A stretch of 13,872 nt of DNA from an uncultured Clostridia bacterium (lineage in GTDB: Bacteria; Bacillota; Clostridia; Oscillospirales; CAG-272): assembly GCA_904502015.1 (NCBI GenBank), contig CAJGEA010000028.1, positions 1-13,872 of the forward strand, read 5' to 3'. The notes beneath the pieces were generated by a model. It did no database searches. It was not told where the DNA came from and saw nothing but the letters and a program-made list of their open reading frames with translations. Made by a program: the position numbers and the translations under genes. This document shows positions 1-6,115 of this stretch, piece after piece (position 1 is the stretch's first letter; each line of letters opens with the position of its first letter).

Positions 1-321
1 AGAACACTGAACGATAATAGGGCGGTCACTCTCCACCAAAATGGCGTAGGGGGTGTTGCGGGGGATGGTTTTACCCTCGTCACTCACCAGCTTGTCAAGG
101 CGGATGTGGTGGGTGCGCTCATGCTCGCAGGTGGCGTGCAACCCACGCAGGGGCTCGGCATTCTCAAAGTAGAGGGTGAGATCAATGTGCGCCGTCTCTC
201 CCGAGAGATTGAGCACGCAAACCGCCTCGTGGCTGACGAAATCACCGTTGACGGTGTCGCTCATGTAGCCGTCGGCAATGAACCACGTATTTTTTCCCAT
301 GGTTGAAGTTGTGGTAGGCAT
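1..321 (-). CDS. Sensory-rhodopsin-transducer (ASRT)-like small-molecule-binding protein, 3' end cut off
   Basis: The 107 visible residues follow the Anabaena sensory rhodopsin transducer family (Pfam PF07100) almost motif for motif: a GKNTWFIADGY start (residues 9-19), FVSHEAVCVLN (28-38), AHIDLTLYFENAEP (44-57), RTHHIRL (69-75), then IPRNTPYAILVESD and PIIVQ (86-105). Family members are about 125 residues and form a soluble beta-sandwich oligomer, so only the last 15-25 residues should be missing past the window edge. In Anabaena the protein partners a light sensor; homologues in bacteria without rhodopsin have been proposed to bind small molecules, possibly sugars. The ATG at 321 has an AAAGGA site 9 bases upstream; an internal ATG eight codons in lacks one. 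The gene lies 28 bases downstream of the small membrane-protein gene and probably shares its promoter. No rhodopsin gene is visible. Family assignment is by recall of conserved motifs; the ligand is unknown. Confidence 0.8.
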   Translation of the reverse strand, partial: MPTTTSTMGKNTWFIADGYMSDTVNGDFVSHEAVCVLNLSGETAHIDLTLYFENAEPLRGLHATCEHERTHHIRLDKLVSDEGKTIPRNTPYAILVESDRPIIVQCS

Positions 322-349
322 AGTAAACGTCCTTTCGTAATAGAATCTA

Positions 350-688
350 TCAAGACCCGCGCTTGCCGCGTAGCTTTGTCCAATCAATGCGGTTGACGAT
401 GGCAACGGTCAGCACGCACACCGCCGCAGCCGTGACCCAGCACATGACCTGGGTGATGATGGAGTCGGAGCCGAATGCGTATTTCGTTGCCATCCAAAGG
501 CAGATGAAAAACGCGCATCCGAACAGTATTTTCGTAAAGTGTGACTTGAACAGCAGCACGATGGCAAGGCAGATGAGTGCCGCGATCAAGGAGTATACAA
601 TGTGGGTATAAGGAATCGTGTCAATGAGCTCCAGTGCATCGTCAGACGTGCTTGCCGTCATGATATAGAGCGCGTTTCGTATTCCCAT
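350..688 (-). CDS. Small three-helix integral membrane protein of unknown function
   Basis: A 112-residue protein with three clear hydrophobic segments at about residues 27-47, 54-73 and 77-98, a polar N-terminus containing two acidic stretches, and a short basic C-tail (RIDWTKLRGKRGS). The charge pattern suggests that the tail lies in the cytoplasm. There is no cleavable signal peptide and no family motif I recognise. It is far too short for a rhodopsin and has no seven-helix pattern. The ATG at 688 follows GGGAGG with a 7-base spacer. It is the first gene after a strong minus-strand promoter, with the rhodopsin-transducer homologue 28 bases downstream, so the two are probably co-transcribed and may act together as a membrane partner and soluble binder (inference). 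Confidence 0.7.
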   Translation of the reverse strand: MGIRNALYIMTASTSDDALELIDTIPYTHIVYSLIAALICLAIVLLFKSHFTKILFGCAFFICLWMATKYAFGSDSIITQVMCWVTAAAVCVLTVAIVNRIDWTKLRGKRGS

Positions 689-721
689 GTGTCAGCCTCC
701 CATCAAGCCCGTATGTTTGAT

Positions 722-746
722 CGTGATATCGTGATATCGTGATATC
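722..746. repeat. Three tandem copies of an 8-bp unit (CGTGATAT) at a transcription start
   Basis: CGTGATAT occurs three times without interruption from 722 to 745, followed by C. Each junction creates a GATATC palindrome. On the minus strand the array begins just downstream of the TATAAT box at 755-760, so it covers the expected start point and the first part of the leader of the membrane-protein/transducer operon. This position suits a repressor operator. A slippage-prone tract that tunes expression is the alternative. Confidence 0.6.
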
Positions 747-754
747 ATATTTTC

Positions 755-783
755 ATTATACCATAAAAAATCCGTTTTGTCAC
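755..783 (-). promoter_or_regulatory. Sigma-A-type promoter for the membrane-protein/transducer operon
   Basis: Read on the minus strand, the -35 box is GTGACA (778-783, five of six consensus bases) and the -10 box is a perfect TATAAT (755-760), with a 17-bp spacer. Transcription should start near 748, giving a leader of about 60 bases before the ATG at 688. Confidence 0.75.
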
Positions 784-827
784 AACTTTTTGAAAAAAAC
801 AGCATTATTTTCTGCCGGGAGTCTGAA

Positions 828-856
828 CGCGAAAAAATGTTCGCGCGAAAAATGTT
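828..856. repeat. Two 13-14 bp direct repeats with an overlapping dyad upstream of prmC
   Basis: CGCGAAAAAATGTT (828-841) recurs as CGCGAAAAATGTT (844-856), 16 bp on. The first copy also forms a dyad with the start of the second: CGCGAA (828-833) and TTCGCG (840-845) around a 6-bp centre. The repeats lie about 36-64 bp upstream of the prmC -10 box, which lacks a good -35 box, so they could be an activator or other regulator site. This is inference from position and symmetry. Confidence 0.4.
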
Positions 857-888
857 ACAAAATCACCCTATCTTTCCATCGGGCGGTA

Positions 889-897
889 TGATATAAT
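889..897 (+). promoter_or_regulatory. Extended -10 promoter element for prmC-ddl
   Basis: TGATATAAT combines a perfect -10 hexamer (892-897) with an upstream TG one base before it, the extended -10 form. No convincing -35 hexamer sits 16-18 bp upstream. Transcription should start near 904, about 27 bases before the prmC start. Confidence 0.6.
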
Positions 898-930
898 AAT
901 CCTTGTAAATTCATTTGCGGGAGGTGAGGG

Positions 931-1779
931 TTGCTCATGCCGTATTCCTATCGAACACTCGCGGATGCGCTTTCCTCAGCGGGCATTGAGGATGCCGCCG
1001 AGGAGGCCGTGCTTCTTCTGGAGCGGTTTTGCGGCATAGGTCGCGCTACCGTTTACTGTGATCGGGACCGTGTTTATGCATCACCCGAATTGGATGTGGC
1101 GGTCGCAAAGCGGCTGGATCGTTATCCCCTGCAATACATCCTCGGCACGTGGGATTTCTACGGCCTTTCCTTTGAGGTCAGCCCCGATTGCCTGATCCCG
1201 CGCCCTGACACCGAAATTCTGGTGGAGCAAGCCATCCGCCGTATTCCCCCGAACGCCCGCGCGGTGGATTTGTGTACGGGGAGTGGATGCATTGCCGTGT
1301 CGGTGCTCAAAAATTGCCCCGACGTGACCGTGACAGCGCTGGAGCTATATCCTGACACCCTGAAATTGGCCACTCGAAACGCCGAGAAAAACGGTGTTTC
1401 CAACCGTTTTGCGCCTATGCAAGCCGATCTGCTCTCGGATGGAATTGAAAAACTGGCCGAAAACGCCCCCTACGATGCCATTTTGTCCAATCCCCCCTAC
1501 ATCCCCACCGAAACGGTCAGGGGGCTCTCCCCCGAGGTCGGGCATGAGCCTGCCGCCGCGCTGGACGGAGGGGCGGACGGACTGGTTTTTTACCGCGCCA
1601 TACTGGAGAACTACGCGCCATTGGTGTGCCCCGGCGGCATGATCATTCTGGAAATCGGGTACGATCAGGGTGACGCCCTCCGCCGATTGGCAGAGCGGTA
1701 TACACCTCGCGCGACGTTTGAGTTGATCCGTGATCTTGGCGGTCGCGACCGCGTCGTGGTCTTGCGCATACCCCTTTGA
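931..1779 (+). CDS. prmC: Peptide chain release factor N5-glutamine methyltransferase PrmC (HemK)
   Basis: PrmC methylates the glutamine of the GGQ motif in release factors RF1 and RF2, using S-adenosylmethionine, and so raises the efficiency of translation termination. The 282-residue length is normal. The N-terminal helical substrate-recognition domain ends in the typical PLQYILG (66-72). The Rossmann-type methyltransferase domain follows, with DLCTGSG (113-119) binding SAM and the diagnostic NPPY at 187-190, whose Asn and Pro residues clasp the substrate glutamine. The chosen TTG start (931) lies 6 bases after GGAGG (920-924); the in-frame ATG at 937 would be 12 bases away and is the alternative. 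The stop is about 20 bases before the ddl start, so the two are probably one operon. prmC often follows prfA, but prfA is not in this window. Confidence 0.95.
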   Translation: MLMPYSYRTLADALSSAGIEDAAEEAVLLLERFCGIGRATVYCDRDRVYASPELDVAVAKRLDRYPLQYILGTWDFYGLSFEVSPDCLIPRPDTEILVEQAIRRIPPNARAVDLCTGSGCIAVSVLKNCPDVTVTALELYPDTLKLATRNAEKNGVSNRFAPMQADLLSDGIEKLAENAPYDAILSNPPYIPTETVRGLSPEVGHEPAAALDGGADGLVFYRAILENYAPLVCPGGMIILEIGYDQGDALRRLAERYTPRATFELIRDLGGRDRVVVLRIPL

Positions 1780-1798
1780 TGTCTATGAAAGGAAAACC

Positions 1799-2842
1799 TT
1801 GACACATATGAAAATCGTTGTTTTAGCAGGGGGACTCTCGCACGAGCGCGAGGTGTCGCTGTCCTCGGGGAGCCTGATCGCCGCCGCGCTGGTTCGCAAC
1901 GGACATAGCGTTTGCCTGGCCGATCTCTATACGGGAGGAGGAATTGATGGCACGGCTCCCGCATTCTCCCGCGAGCCGATACAGCCCTACGTCGTCAGCC
2001 GTACTGTCCCCGATCTGGAGGCGCTGAAGTCATCTACGGGAAACGGTGACAAACGAATGGGGGAGGGGATTCTCACCCTGTGCCATGAGGCGGATTGCGT
2101 GTTCATCGCCCTGCACGGCGACGTGGGGGAGAACGGACAGCTTCAAGCCCTTCTGGATATGGAGGGCATTCGTTACACGGGCAGCGGTTATGCGGGCAGT
2201 CTTTTGGCTATGGATAAGGATCTGGCCAAGCAGATCCTCCACCGCGCGGGCGTGCCCACACCTCCGTGGGTGCTTTGTCGCATCTCCGAGGGCGTTGCCG
2301 CCATAGCCGACCGCATTGAGCGGGAGATCGGCTATCCCTGCGTCATCAAGCCTTGTGCCAGCGGCTCCAGCGTGGGCGTGTCCATGCCGACCGACCGCGC
2401 AGAGCTGGAGGAGGCCATTGCCAAATCCGCCGCGTATGAGGATACCGTTATGGCAGAACGGCGGATCGTTGGCAGGGAACTGACGGTCAGCGTGCTTGGT
2501 GACCGCGTACTCCCCCCCGTAGAGATCATTCCGCTTTGCGGTTTCTACGATTATGAGAACAAGTACCAAAGCGGTAAGACCGAGGAGATCTGCCCCGCTG
2601 ATCTCACGCAAACCGAGTTGGATGCCCTTGTTGCAGCAACCGAGCAGGGCTTTGCTGCCCTCCGCCTCGGTCAGTACGCGCGGCTGGATTTTATACTGGA
2701 CGCGGACGGTACCCCTTGGTGTCTGGAGGCCAACACTCTTCCGGGTATGACGCCCACCAGTCTTCTCCCTCAAGCCGCCGCCGCTGTCGGCATTTTCTAC
2801 GACGAGCTGTGCGAGCGCATGGTCCGACTTGCCGTAGAGTAA
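1799..2842 (+). CDS. ddl: D-alanine--D-alanine ligase
   Basis: Ddl joins two D-alanines using ATP, making the dipeptide that ends the peptidoglycan stem peptide. The 347-residue product has the N-terminal GGLSHEREVSLSSG signature (11-24), GENGQLQALLDMEGIRYTGSG-type domain (110-130), the ATP-grasp loop around VIKPCASGSSVGVS (182-195), the DYENKY omega-loop region (251-256) and the metal-binding ARLDF / LEANTLPGMT segment (D297, E310, N312). The predicted active-site triad is E16, S191 and Y256, matching E15, S150 and Y216 of E. coli DdlB. Tyr256 favours D-Ala-D-Ala over the D-Ala-D-Lac activity of VanA-type enzymes. The TTG at 1799 is 5 bases after AAAGGA; the next in-frame ATG (1808) is 14 bases away and is the alternative start. 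It follows prmC closely and ends just before a strong terminator. Confidence 0.95.
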   Translation: MTHMKIVVLAGGLSHEREVSLSSGSLIAAALVRNGHSVCLADLYTGGGIDGTAPAFSREPIQPYVVSRTVPDLEALKSSTGNGDKRMGEGILTLCHEADCVFIALHGDVGENGQLQALLDMEGIRYTGSGYAGSLLAMDKDLAKQILHRAGVPTPPWVLCRISEGVAAIADRIEREIGYPCVIKPCASGSSVGVSMPTDRAELEEAIAKSAAYEDTVMAERRIVGRELTVSVLGDRVLPPVEIIPLCGFYDYENKYQSGKTEEICPADLTQTELDALVAATEQGFAALRLGQYARLDFILDADGTPWCLEANTLPGMTPTSLLPQAAAAVGIFYDELCERMVRLAVE

Positions 2843-2848
2843 CACACG

Positions 2849-2884
2849 AAAGACTCCCGACTCGGTTCTGAGTCGGGAGTCTTT
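2849..2884. terminator. Rho-independent terminator between convergent genes
   Basis: A perfect 15-bp stem (2849-2863 pairing with 2870-2884) surrounds the 6-base loop GGTTCT. The plus-strand stem ends in TTTT and the minus-strand copy ends in a T-run too, so it can stop ddl transcription and also the kinase-fusion gene that converges on it. Confidence 0.85.
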
Positions 2885-2888
2885 TCAT

Positions 2889-3992
2889 TTAATCCGTTTT
2901 CTCATCGCTTATGGGGATGATCATATCGCAACGCGAGCGGATATGAGTTTCGCAAAAATACCGTTCCTCCATAGGGATCCATTCCGAGAAGAATCGCTCA
3001 GCCATTCGTAGGGTGTTGCGCCTTTGGATGCGACGGCGCTGTGTGTCGCGCTCAACGTCGAGGAACACCGACAGATCATAGTACCCTTGGGCCGAGGGAT
3101 GCATGGAGTATGCGCCCTCAATCACGGTCAGCGGGGTAGCGGCCAGTTGAACAGCGGGGAGCACCGTGGCGGTTGAGCAATCGTATCGACGGTAGTTGAC
3201 GGGCTCTTCCTTGTGCAAAGGGATCAACACCTCGTCCATGAACCGCTCGATGTCAATGTTGCCTCCAACCTGTGCCAGCCGCTCGGGTGTCCGTTGCTCG
3301 GGGCGTAGAAAGAAATCATCCATGTGGCACACGGTGCAGTCGTATATCGATTGCAAAATATCTCCCAGCGTACTTTTTCCCGACGCACTCCCGCCCTCAA
3401 GGGCCAGCAAAATCGGCCCCTTGGCCAGAAGCGTGTCCAGTCTTGCCAGTAACGGAATAAAGGGAACGAATCGGTTATGGATCACGCGGTAGGCAGGTCG
3501 ATACTCTGCCCGAAAAGCCTCCGAGTGGTGCAGGGGTGCATATCCTTGCTTTTTCCACGCATCCACCTCCTCGGAAAACGCCTGCCCATCAAGGGGCAGA
3601 CGTCCTTCGGCAACGAGTCGGCGCGCGACGTTCAATTTTCTCTCCAATTCACCCACGTCATGCGTACACATTTTGGATGACAGGCAGAGAAGCTTACCTA
3701 AAGTTTGCGCCGAAAGTCCCGTGGCAAGGTAACCGAGATGAACGCGGCTGAAATCGCCGTCCAGCGGTTCATTTTTCGTGGTGGCATCCACTGCCCTGAG
3801 CTCTTCTGCCTCCCTGCGTATACGGTCGACCGCGGTTTTCTCGTCGGTGACGATATGCTCACAACCAAACGTGCTCTGATGCAGAAATTTGAAGACGTCC
3901 TGCGGTGCCATGCAGGGGTATGAATTGTAATGAGCCAGCAATTTTTCAGCGGTGTGCGTTTCAGCAGTGTGCGCGGTGTTCTTCATGGTCAT
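2889..3992 (-). CDS. Uncharacterised N-terminal domain fused to a uridine-kinase-like P-loop domain
   Basis: A 367-residue protein in two parts. The C-terminal half (about 190-367) is a nucleoside-kinase-like P-loop domain: Walker A GGSASGKST (200-208), HMDDFF (223-228) where uridine kinases place a substrate-contacting aspartate, EGAYSMHP (292-299), DLSVFLDV (306-313) and an Arg-rich lid RRRIQRR (319-325). By family this suggests ATP-dependent phosphorylation of a nucleoside or similar small alcohol. The N-terminal part (about 13-180) has a motif of the type YPCMAPQDVFKFLHQSTFG (25-43), which I recall from uncharacterised clostridial proteins; its role is unknown. The ATG at 3992 has AAGGA 5 bases upstream; a second ATG two codons later is less well placed. 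It is divergent from the polymerase operon with a 92-bp gap, and no clear promoter of its own was found. The true substrate could differ from uridine. Confidence 0.8.
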   Translation of the reverse strand: MTMKNTAHTAETHTAEKLLAHYNSYPCMAPQDVFKFLHQSTFGCEHIVTDEKTAVDRIRREAEELRAVDATTKNEPLDGDFSRVHLGYLATGLSAQTLGKLLCLSSKMCTHDVGELERKLNVARRLVAEGRLPLDGQAFSEEVDAWKKQGYAPLHHSEAFRAEYRPAYRVIHNRFVPFIPLLARLDTLLAKGPILLALEGGSASGKSTLGDILQSIYDCTVCHMDDFFLRPEQRTPERLAQVGGNIDIERFMDEVLIPLHKEEPVNYRRYDCSTATVLPAVQLAATPLTVIEGAYSMHPSAQGYYDLSVFLDVERDTQRRRIQRRNTLRMAERFFSEWIPMEERYFCETHIRSRCDMIIPISDEKTD

Positions 3993-4022
3993 ATTTTTCC
4001 TTTTTAGATTTGCAGAATCAAC

Positions 4023-4051
4023 TTGAAATGCGAGCGAATATTTGGTATAAT
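4023..4051 (+). promoter_or_regulatory. Sigma-A-type promoter for the Y-family polymerase operon
   Basis: TTGAAA (4023-4028) and a perfect TATAAT (4046-4051) are separated by 17 bp. Transcription should start near 4058, giving a leader of about 27 bases. The spacer and flanks have no good match to the Bacillota LexA box, although genes of this type are often damage-inducible. Confidence 0.75.
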
Positions 4052-4084
4052 AGTTGTAGAGAAAAATTGGGGGAGGTGAGGTGC

Positions 4085-5635
4085 ATGGATGGGCAAAAGA
4101 AGGTGTATATTGCCATTGATCTGAAATCCTTTTATGCATCGGTAGAGTGCCACGAACGCGGTCTGGATCCCATGACCACCAATTTGCTGGTGGCCGACCC
4201 GAGCCGCACCGAGAAAACCGTTTGCCTGGCCGTGTCCCCCACGCTCAAATCCTACGGCATTTCGGGCAGAGCACGCTTGTTCGAGGCCATTCAGCGGGTC
4301 AACGCGGCGAACGCCGAGCGAAGAAAGCACGCGCCGCATCATACCTTCAGGGGTAAATCCAGCAACCACCTTGAGCTGCTGGCCGACCCTTCGCTGGAGA
4401 TCGACTACATTGTAGCACCGCCTCGCATGGCGCACTACATGGAGTACAGCACGTGGATCTATCAGATCTACCTCAAATATGTTGCCCCCGAGGATATTCA
4501 CGTCTATTCCATCGACGAGGTGTTCATTGACGCCACGCCGTATTTGCGCACGCGGGGCGTTTCGGGGTACGAATTCGCGCGTATGCTCATCCGTGACGTG
4601 CTGAAAACAACGGGTATTACCGCCACGGCGGGCATCGGAACCAATTTGTATCTTTGCAAGATCGCTATGGATATCGTGGCCAAGCATACCGAGGCCGACG
4701 AGGATGGCGTGCGCATCGCCGAGCTGGACGAGGCATCCTACCGCCGCGAGCTGTGGAATCATACGCCCATTACCGACTTTTGGCGGGTAGGTCACGGATA
4801 CGAAGAAACCCTCCGTCAGGTCGGCATTTACACCATGGGCGATATTGCCAAGTGCTCGGTGGGGAGTGAAAACGACTTCTACAACGAGGGCCTGCTCTAT
4901 AAGCTGTTCGGTGTCAACGCCGAGCTGCTCATCGACCACGCGTGGGGGCGCGAGTCCTGTACCATTGCGGATATTAAGGCCTACCGTCCCGAAGCCAACA
5001 GCATCAGCTCGGGACAGGTGCTTCAGCATCCATACGATTTCACCAAGGCACGGCTGATTGTGCGGGAGATGACCGACCTTCTCGTGCTGGATCTGGTGGA
5101 TCAAGGCCTTGTCACCGATCAGATCGTGCTGACCGTGGGCTACGATATTGAAAATCTGTCGAGCGCCGCACAACGTGCGCAATATCGGGGGGATATCAGC
5201 ACCGATCGCTACGGGCGCAAAATTCCCAAGCATGCGCACGGCACGGTCAACCTCGGCACGCATACCTCCTCCACAAAACGCATCCTTGAGGCGACGATGG
5301 AGCTCTACGACCGCATTATGGATAAGAAGCTGTCGGTGCGCCGCATCAACGTCACCGCCGCCCACGTCATTCCCGAATCGGAGGTCAAGGAGAAACCCAC
5401 GGCCTGCGAGCAGATCAGTATGTTCGACGAGCCCGATTCCATGGAGGCGCAGGAGCAGAGGCAGGAGCAGGGGCAGGAGGCCGCTGCCGCTGAGGAGAAG
5501 GAAAAGCGCATACAAAAAACGCTTTTGGAAATCAAGAAAAAGTACGGAAAGAACGCCATCCTCAAGGGCATGAATCTGGAGGAGGGGGCCACGGCCAAGG
5601 ATCGAAACCGCCAAATCGGCGGACACAAAGCATAA
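4085..5635 (+). CDS. Y-family DNA polymerase (UvrX/UmuC-like translesion polymerase)
   Basis: Y-family polymerases copy past damaged template bases. This 516-residue protein has the first catalytic motif IAIDLKSFYASVE (9-21), with metal-binding D12 and probable steric-gate Y17, and the second motif YSIDEVFID (141-149), with catalytic D144 and E145. The little-finger domain follows to about residue 430. QISMF (443-447) matches the bacterial sliding-clamp-binding consensus. A low-complexity Gln/Glu/Ala linker (about 454-475) leads to a conserved-looking tail, KKYGKNAILKGMNLEEGAT, that I recall from clostridial members. It differs from DinB (Pol IV) by insertions and greater length, and most resembles the UvrX/YqjW group of Bacillus. 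ATG 4085 follows GGAGG by 8 bases; upstream in-frame codons precede the promoter. The YolD-like partner begins 15 bases downstream. Confidence 0.92.
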   Translation: MDGQKKVYIAIDLKSFYASVECHERGLDPMTTNLLVADPSRTEKTVCLAVSPTLKSYGISGRARLFEAIQRVNAANAERRKHAPHHTFRGKSSNHLELLADPSLEIDYIVAPPRMAHYMEYSTWIYQIYLKYVAPEDIHVYSIDEVFIDATPYLRTRGVSGYEFARMLIRDVLKTTGITATAGIGTNLYLCKIAMDIVAKHTEADEDGVRIAELDEASYRRELWNHTPITDFWRVGHGYEETLRQVGIYTMGDIAKCSVGSENDFYNEGLLYKLFGVNAELLIDHAWGRESCTIADIKAYRPEANSISSGQVLQHPYDFTKARLIVREMTDLLVLDLVDQGLVTDQIVLTVGYDIENLSSAAQRAQYRGDISTDRYGRKIPKHAHGTVNLGTHTSSTKRILEATMELYDRIMDKKLSVRRINVTAAHVIPESEVKEKPTACEQISMFDEPDSMEAQEQRQEQGQEAAAAEEKEKRIQKTLLEIKKKYGKNAILKGMNLEEGATAKDRNRQIGGHKA

Positions 5636-5650
5636 AAGGGAGGAATGGAA

Positions 5651-6094
5651 GTGTCCAAACCGTTTGACTTGCACGATTACAGCGACATTTTAGATATGCC
5701 TGCCCCCACCTTTTCGCACCGCCGCAGAATGACCATGGTGGAGCGTGGGGCGCAGTTCGCCCCCTTCGCCGCCCTCACGGGCTACGAAGCCGCGGTGGAG
5801 GAGGCGGCTCGCCTGACTGACCGAAGGGCTGAGCTCTCCGAGGACAAAAAAGAAGAGATTGACGCAAAGCTGCGCCTTGTCGTAAGCAGCGAATCGGACG
5901 GCGAGATCACGGTTACCTATTTTATCCCCGATGTCAAAAAGAGCGGGGGCGCGTATCGCACACGGATCGGTACAGCCCTTCGGGTGGATGAATACGAATC
6001 CGTCCTCATCATGGCGGACGGATATAGAATCTCCCTTGACGCCATACGCGAAATAGAGGGGGATATGTTCGAAGACCTTGAAGGCGAATCTTAG
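5651..6094 (+). CDS. YolD-like protein, partner of the Y-family polymerase
   Basis: A 147-residue protein of the YolD-like family (Pfam PF08863). The hallmark is the segment RGAQFAPFAALTGYEAAVEE (about 31-50), followed by a charged helix, then ITVTYFIPD and KKSGGAYRT in a beta-rich C-terminal half. YolD-like genes regularly lie next to UvrX/YqjW-type polymerases in Bacillus and relatives, and are thought to support or regulate them, analogous in position to umuD beside umuC, although not homologous to it. The GTG at 5651 is 7 bases after GGGAGG; the in-frame ATG at 5645 is only 1 base from that site and so is unlikely. The polymerase stop is 15 bases upstream, so the genes are co-transcribed. 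The next gene converges with a gap of only 21 bp and no clear terminator. Confidence 0.85.
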   Translation: MSKPFDLHDYSDILDMPAPTFSHRRRMTMVERGAQFAPFAALTGYEAAVEEAARLTDRRAELSEDKKEEIDAKLRLVVSSESDGEITVTYFIPDVKKSGGAYRTRIGTALRVDEYESVLIMADGYRISLDAIREIEGDMFEDLEGES

Positions 6095-6115
6095 TCACAT
6101 ATCCCCATGCGTGTA

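Noticed and set aside
825..842. GAAC-N10-GTTC as an SOS-type operator upstream of prmC
   Set aside because: The spacing between half-sites is too long for a LexA box, and the sequence is better described by the direct repeats there.
2030..2845. Long antisense open frame opposite ddl
   Set aside because: It lacks protein-like features and a ribosome binding site and fully shadows a well-supported ddl gene.
4023..4051. LexA operator in the polymerase promoter (CGAATATTTGG region)
   Set aside because: It lacks the paired GAAC/GTTC half-sites of the Bacillota SOS box.
4004..5674. Very long open frame (over 550 codons) antisense to the Y-family polymerase gene
   Set aside because: The plus strand has all polymerase motifs, promoter and ribosome binding site. 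The antisense translation shows no family motif and is a by-product of GC-rich codon positions.
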